In this document: positions 6,006 through 7,947 of the stretch, one piece after another | How positions within the stretch are numbered: position 1 is the first letter of the stretch | Layout of the letters: each line of letters opens with the position of its first letter | NCBI GenBank assembly: GCA_038746745.1 | Contig: JBCDKJ010000102.1 | Span: 1 to 7,947, forward strand | DNA: 7,947 nucleotides | Origin: JANQIO01 sp038746745 | Lineage (GTDB): Bacteria; Pseudomonadota; Gammaproteobacteria; Pseudomonadales; Halieaceae | Direction: 5' to 3' | The notes under the pieces: model-generated | Database searches by the model: none | What the model saw: the letters and a program-made list of their open reading frames with translations, nothing else | Told to the model about the DNA's origin: nothing | Made by a program: the position numbers and the translations under genes

Positions 6006-7289
6006 GTGACAGTTTTTACCGATACCGCCGCTGAGGCGGTGGCGCAGGTTCAATCAGGCGAGTACATCTGGTGTCATTCCATGGCGGCGACACCTACCGT
6101 GCTGCTCGAGGCACTTGCAGAGCGAGCGCAACAGTGTAGGGACCTGACCCTCATGCAGTTGCATCTGGAGCACGCCGAGGCGGTATGCCAGCCCTCACTC
6201 GAGGGCCATCTACGCAATCGCGTTTTCTTCGCCGGACAGGAAACCCGCGAACTCATCAATACGGGCGCTGCCGACTACGTGCCACTGTTTCTGTCAGAAG
6301 TACCCAAGCTGTTCCGGCGCGGCGAGCAGGCGGTCAATACTGCACTGATTCAGGTGTCGCCGCCAGATCACCACGGTAACTGCACCTTGGGTATTTCTGT
6401 GGAGGCCACGCGAGCCGCCTGCGAGGTGGCAGACCGGGTTATCGCGCATATCAATCCCAGCATGCCGCGCACCCATGGTGATGCCTTTATCCCGCTGGAC
6501 GCTATCGATGTAGCGTATTTTGAAGATCGCGCCCTGATCAATATCGCCTCGCGCGATGCGTCGCCTGTGATTGAGAAGATCGGCGCTAACGTTGCCAGTC
6601 TGATCAATGACGGTGATTGTATGCAGATGGGCATCGGCGCGATTCCCGATGCTGCTCTGGCCAACCTGACCGATCGGCGCCACCTGGGCGTGCATACCGA
6701 GATGTTCTCCGACGGGCTGTTACCCCTGATAGAGCGGGGTGTGGTCGACAACTCCCGCAAAAAACGCCAGCGAGGCAAGCTCGTCACGGGGTTTGTCATG
6801 GGCAGTCAGCATCTGTACCGCTATGTCGACGACAATCCCGAAGTGATCTTTCTCGACATCGAATACGTCAATGACCCAACTGTGATTGCTATGAATAAAC
6901 AGGTGGTGTCGATCAACAGTGCCATACAGATTGACCTGAGTGGACAAGTCTGCGCGGACTCAATGGGACCCAGAGTCTACTCCGGGGTTGGGGGGCAACT
7001 GGATTTTGTGCTGGGCGCTGCTTTTTCAGAGGGCGGCAAGTCGATTATCGCCTTACCCAGCACTGCCAAAGGGGGAAGTGTTTCACGACTGGTAACGATG
7101 CTGACGCTGGGCTCCGGCGTAGTGACCACCCGGGCTCATGTGGATCATATCGTCACTGAGTTTGGGATTGCGCGTCTGCGCGGAAGATCAGTCACCGAGC
7201 GCGCCAGGGAGTTGGTGGCTATCGCACACCCAGACTTTCGCGAGACGCTGATGCGCGAAGCTAGAGATCAGCTCGGCCTGCGTCTGTAG
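6006..7289 (+). CDS. Acetyl-CoA hydrolase/transferase family protein (AbfT/Cat-like CoA-transferase)
   Basis: The 427-residue length fits the acetyl-CoA hydrolase/transferase family (4-hydroxybutyrate, butyrate and acetate CoA-transferases). The N-terminal half carries family signatures such as NTALIQVSPPDHHGNCTLG (111-129). The CoA-binding GIGAIPDA loop is at 209-216. The catalytic glutamate, which forms the glutamyl-CoA intermediate, is predicted as Glu232 in GVHTEMFSDG (228-237). YSGVGGQLDF (325-334), a second CoA-site loop, and GIARLRGRSV (387-396) follow. All key residues are present, so the enzyme should be active in moving CoA between acyl-CoA and a carboxylic acid, or hydrolysing acyl-CoA, in the cytoplasm. 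The acyl substrate cannot be told. It starts with GTG behind AGGAGG and ends with two consecutive in-frame TAG codons (7287-7292). It is the last gene of the pirin operon, 24 bp after the nitroreductase, suggesting the pathway yields or consumes an organic acid. Confidence 0.93.
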   Translation: MTVFTDTAAEAVAQVQSGEYIWCHSMAATPTVLLEALAERAQQCRDLTLMQLHLEHAEAVCQPSLEGHLRNRVFFAGQETRELINTGAADYVPLFLSEVPKLFRRGEQAVNTALIQVSPPDHHGNCTLGISVEATRAACEVADRVIAHINPSMPRTHGDAFIPLDAIDVAYFEDRALINIASRDASPVIEKIGANVASLINDGDCMQMGIGAIPDAALANLTDRRHLGVHTEMFSDGLLPLIERGVVDNSRKKRQRGKLVTGFVMGSQHLYRYVDDNPEVIFLDIEYVNDPTVIAMNKQVVSINSAIQIDLSGQVCADSMGPRVYSGVGGQLDFVLGAAFSEGGKSIIALPSTAKGGSVSRLVTMLTLGSGVVTTRAHVDHIVTEFGIARLRGRSVTERARELVAIAHPDFRETLMREARDQLGLRL

Positions 7290-7304
7290 TAGGCTAGCGG
7301 GTAG

Positions 7305-7378
7305 GGCGCTGCAGCTCGCAATCAGGAGAGACTGCGAAATAGGCGCTGCAGCTCGCAGTCAGGACAGACTGCGAAATA
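7305..7378. repeat. 37-bp tandem duplication with internal hairpins, spanning the BLUF stop codon
   Basis: Copy 1 is 7305-7341 and copy 2 is 7342-7378; they match at 35 of 37 positions (A/G at 7321/7358, G/C at 7328/7365). Each contains a hairpin: TCGCAATC-AGGAGA-GACTGCGA with one mismatch in copy 1 (7316-7337), and TCGCAGTC-AGGACA-GACTGCGA, a perfect 8-bp stem, in copy 2 (7353-7374). The copy 1 right arm can also pair perfectly with the copy 2 left arm. The palindrome GCTGCAGC sits in both copies. Copy 2 encodes the last residues of the BLUF protein (FRSLS-stop), and copy 1 would encode the same residues and stop on the minus strand. It lies where the CoA-transferase and BLUF genes converge, so it may help bidirectional termination, but neither strand shows the U-run of an intrinsic terminator. 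Confidence 0.85.
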
Positions 7379-7838
7379 AAAGCAGTAAGCGCCGCGAGCG
7401 ACTGAGGCGTTCCAGCAGCGTTCGCGGTGTTTCTTCCTCGACCAGGAAGGTAGAGAAGCCCGGCAGCATAGAAACGTCGATGCCATCGAGCTGGATGAAG
7501 CCCATTTGCCAGTCTGAAAACTCGCGCCTTTCTATTTTATCCTCGAACAGGATTTCAACCCGCGTGTGGCGCGGGTCTACTTTGATGCGTTCGTAGAGGG
7601 CTTTGATATCTGCTCTGCGGCCTTCCATCACCTGAAGAAAAGAATCCTCCCGATGCAATAGCAGTCCGGTGATATCGTGGGCACCGTTGAATTCCCGTGA
7701 GGAATTTAATAGCTCTAATAATTCAGCCGTAGCCAGGGGTTTAGACTGGGTGCTGGCGTAACCGAGAGTATAGAGTTGATCGTCCTTGGCCTCTGGGCTT
7801 TCGCCGGCGAAGTTGCCGGTGACCACTTGTGTTCCCAT
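7359..7838 (-). CDS. Stand-alone BLUF-domain blue-light photoreceptor
   Basis: This 159-residue protein contains one BLUF domain (about residues 21-115) and a short helical tail. Expected flavin-pocket residues are present: Tyr27 (LYTLGYAST), Asn51 (REFNGAHDITGLLL), Gln69 (FLQVMEG), Trp110 and Met112 (FSDWQMGF). Family knowledge says Tyr and Gln carry the light-driven hydrogen-bond switch around FAD, so the protein should be photoactive. There is no GGDEF, EAL or other output domain. The basic, Leu-rich tail (about 139-159) may be the capping helices used to signal to a partner, as in PixD/BlrB-type short BLUF proteins. Residues 1-20 are a non-conserved leader. ATG 7838 is chosen because GGAGG (7849-7853) lies 10 bp upstream. 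It is transcribed towards the CoA-transferase, from its own promoter near the right edge. Its C-terminus lies in a tandem repeat. Its partner is not visible here. Confidence 0.94.
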   Translation of the reverse strand: MGTQVVTGNFAGESPEAKDDQLYTLGYASTQSKPLATAELLELLNSSREFNGAHDITGLLLHREDSFLQVMEGRRADIKALYERIKVDPRHTRVEILFEDKIERREFSDWQMGFIQLDGIDVSMLPGFSTFLVEEETPRTLLERLSRSRRLLLLFRSLS

Positions 7839-7845
7839 TCGCCAT

Positions 7846-7859
7846 GCGCCTCCGGGCGC
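7846..7859 (-). promoter_or_regulatory. Small hairpin covering the BLUF ribosome binding site
   Basis: On the minus strand GCGCC-CGGA-GGCGC forms a perfect 5-bp GC-only stem with a 4-nt loop. The GGAGG Shine-Dalgarno overlaps the loop and 3' arm, so folding would hide the ribosome binding site about 10 nt before the ATG. Such a short stem could also arise by chance in GC-rich DNA. Confidence 0.35.
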
Positions 7860-7907
7860 GAGCAGGCTGCCGCGACGTGAACAGTTGTTCGCATCGCTTG
7901 AGTACGC

Positions 7908-7936
7908 AGTATAGACAAGTTAAATTTACACGCCAA
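7908..7936 (-). promoter_or_regulatory. Sigma70-like promoter of the BLUF gene
   Basis: Read on the minus strand, TTGGCG (7936-7931) and TATACT (7913-7908) are separated by exactly 17 bp, with an AT-rich spacer. The -10 matches 5 of 6 and the -35 matches 4 of 6 consensus positions. Transcription would start near 7901, leaving a leader of about 63 nt before ATG 7838. Confidence 0.6.
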
Positions 7937-7947
7937 GTGTCTAAAAA

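Noticed and set aside
5427..6053. Minus-strand open frame of 208 codons
   Set aside because: It is antisense to the nitroreductase and CoA-transferase start, is rich in Arg/Cys/His as typical of shadow frames in GC-rich DNA, and has no recognisable motif.
7305..7378. CRISPR array or intrinsic terminator
   Set aside because: There are only two directly abutting copies with no spacers, so it is not CRISPR. Neither strand has a U-run after the stem, so a classical intrinsic terminator is not supported.
7715..7936. Minus-strand open frame of 73 codons overlapping the BLUF start
   Set aside because: It overlaps the BLUF gene in another frame and runs through its promoter and leader. It has no ribosome binding site or recognisable motif.

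Overview
The window looks like chromosomal DNA of a free-living gammaproteobacterium, probably marine or aquatic. It is GC-rich by eye, densely packed and has strong AAGGAGG-type ribosome binding sites. It carries an E. coli YfcG-like glutathione transferase, two pirins, a LysR regulator and a BLUF blue-light sensor. That mix would suit the OM60/NOR5 (Halieaceae) group, but this placement is inference from gene content only. There are no tRNA or rRNA genes, insertion sequences, integrases or CRISPR repeats.

Layout. (1) Bases 1-1002, minus strand: a small protein of unknown function (643-1002) lies upstream of a YfcG/Nu-class glutathione transferase whose 3' end runs off the left edge (1-597). 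(2) Bases 1164-2681, plus strand: a large predicted lipoprotein of the alpha/beta-hydrolase fold, divergent from the small gene. The 161-bp gap between them holds a perfect inverted repeat. (3) Bases 2707-3612, minus strand: a LysR-type regulator, convergent with the hydrolase and divergent from the next group. (4) Bases 3754-7289, plus strand: four tightly spaced genes (gaps of 46, 28 and 24 bp) that read as one operon: a YhhW-type pirin, a longer classical pirin, a small nitroreductase and an acetyl-CoA hydrolase/transferase-family CoA-transferase. (5) Bases 7359-7838, minus strand: a short stand-alone BLUF photoreceptor with a good sigma70-like promoter near the right edge. It converges on the operon across a 37-bp tandem duplication that includes the BLUF stop codon.

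The best functional unit is the LysR regulator plus the four-gene operon. The divergent intergenic region has overlapping palindromes of LysR-box form sitting on a candidate operon promoter. The operon pairs two metal-cupin pirins, both with intact His/His/His/Glu ligand sets at identical spacing, with an FMN oxidoreductase and a CoA-transferase. This suggests a redox-linked catabolic or detoxifying function on a small carboxylic or aromatic compound, but the substrate cannot be read from the sequence. Most genes belong to known families. The less usual points are the operon composition, the BLUF gene with its duplicated 3' end, and the small unknown gene upstream of the glutathione transferase.
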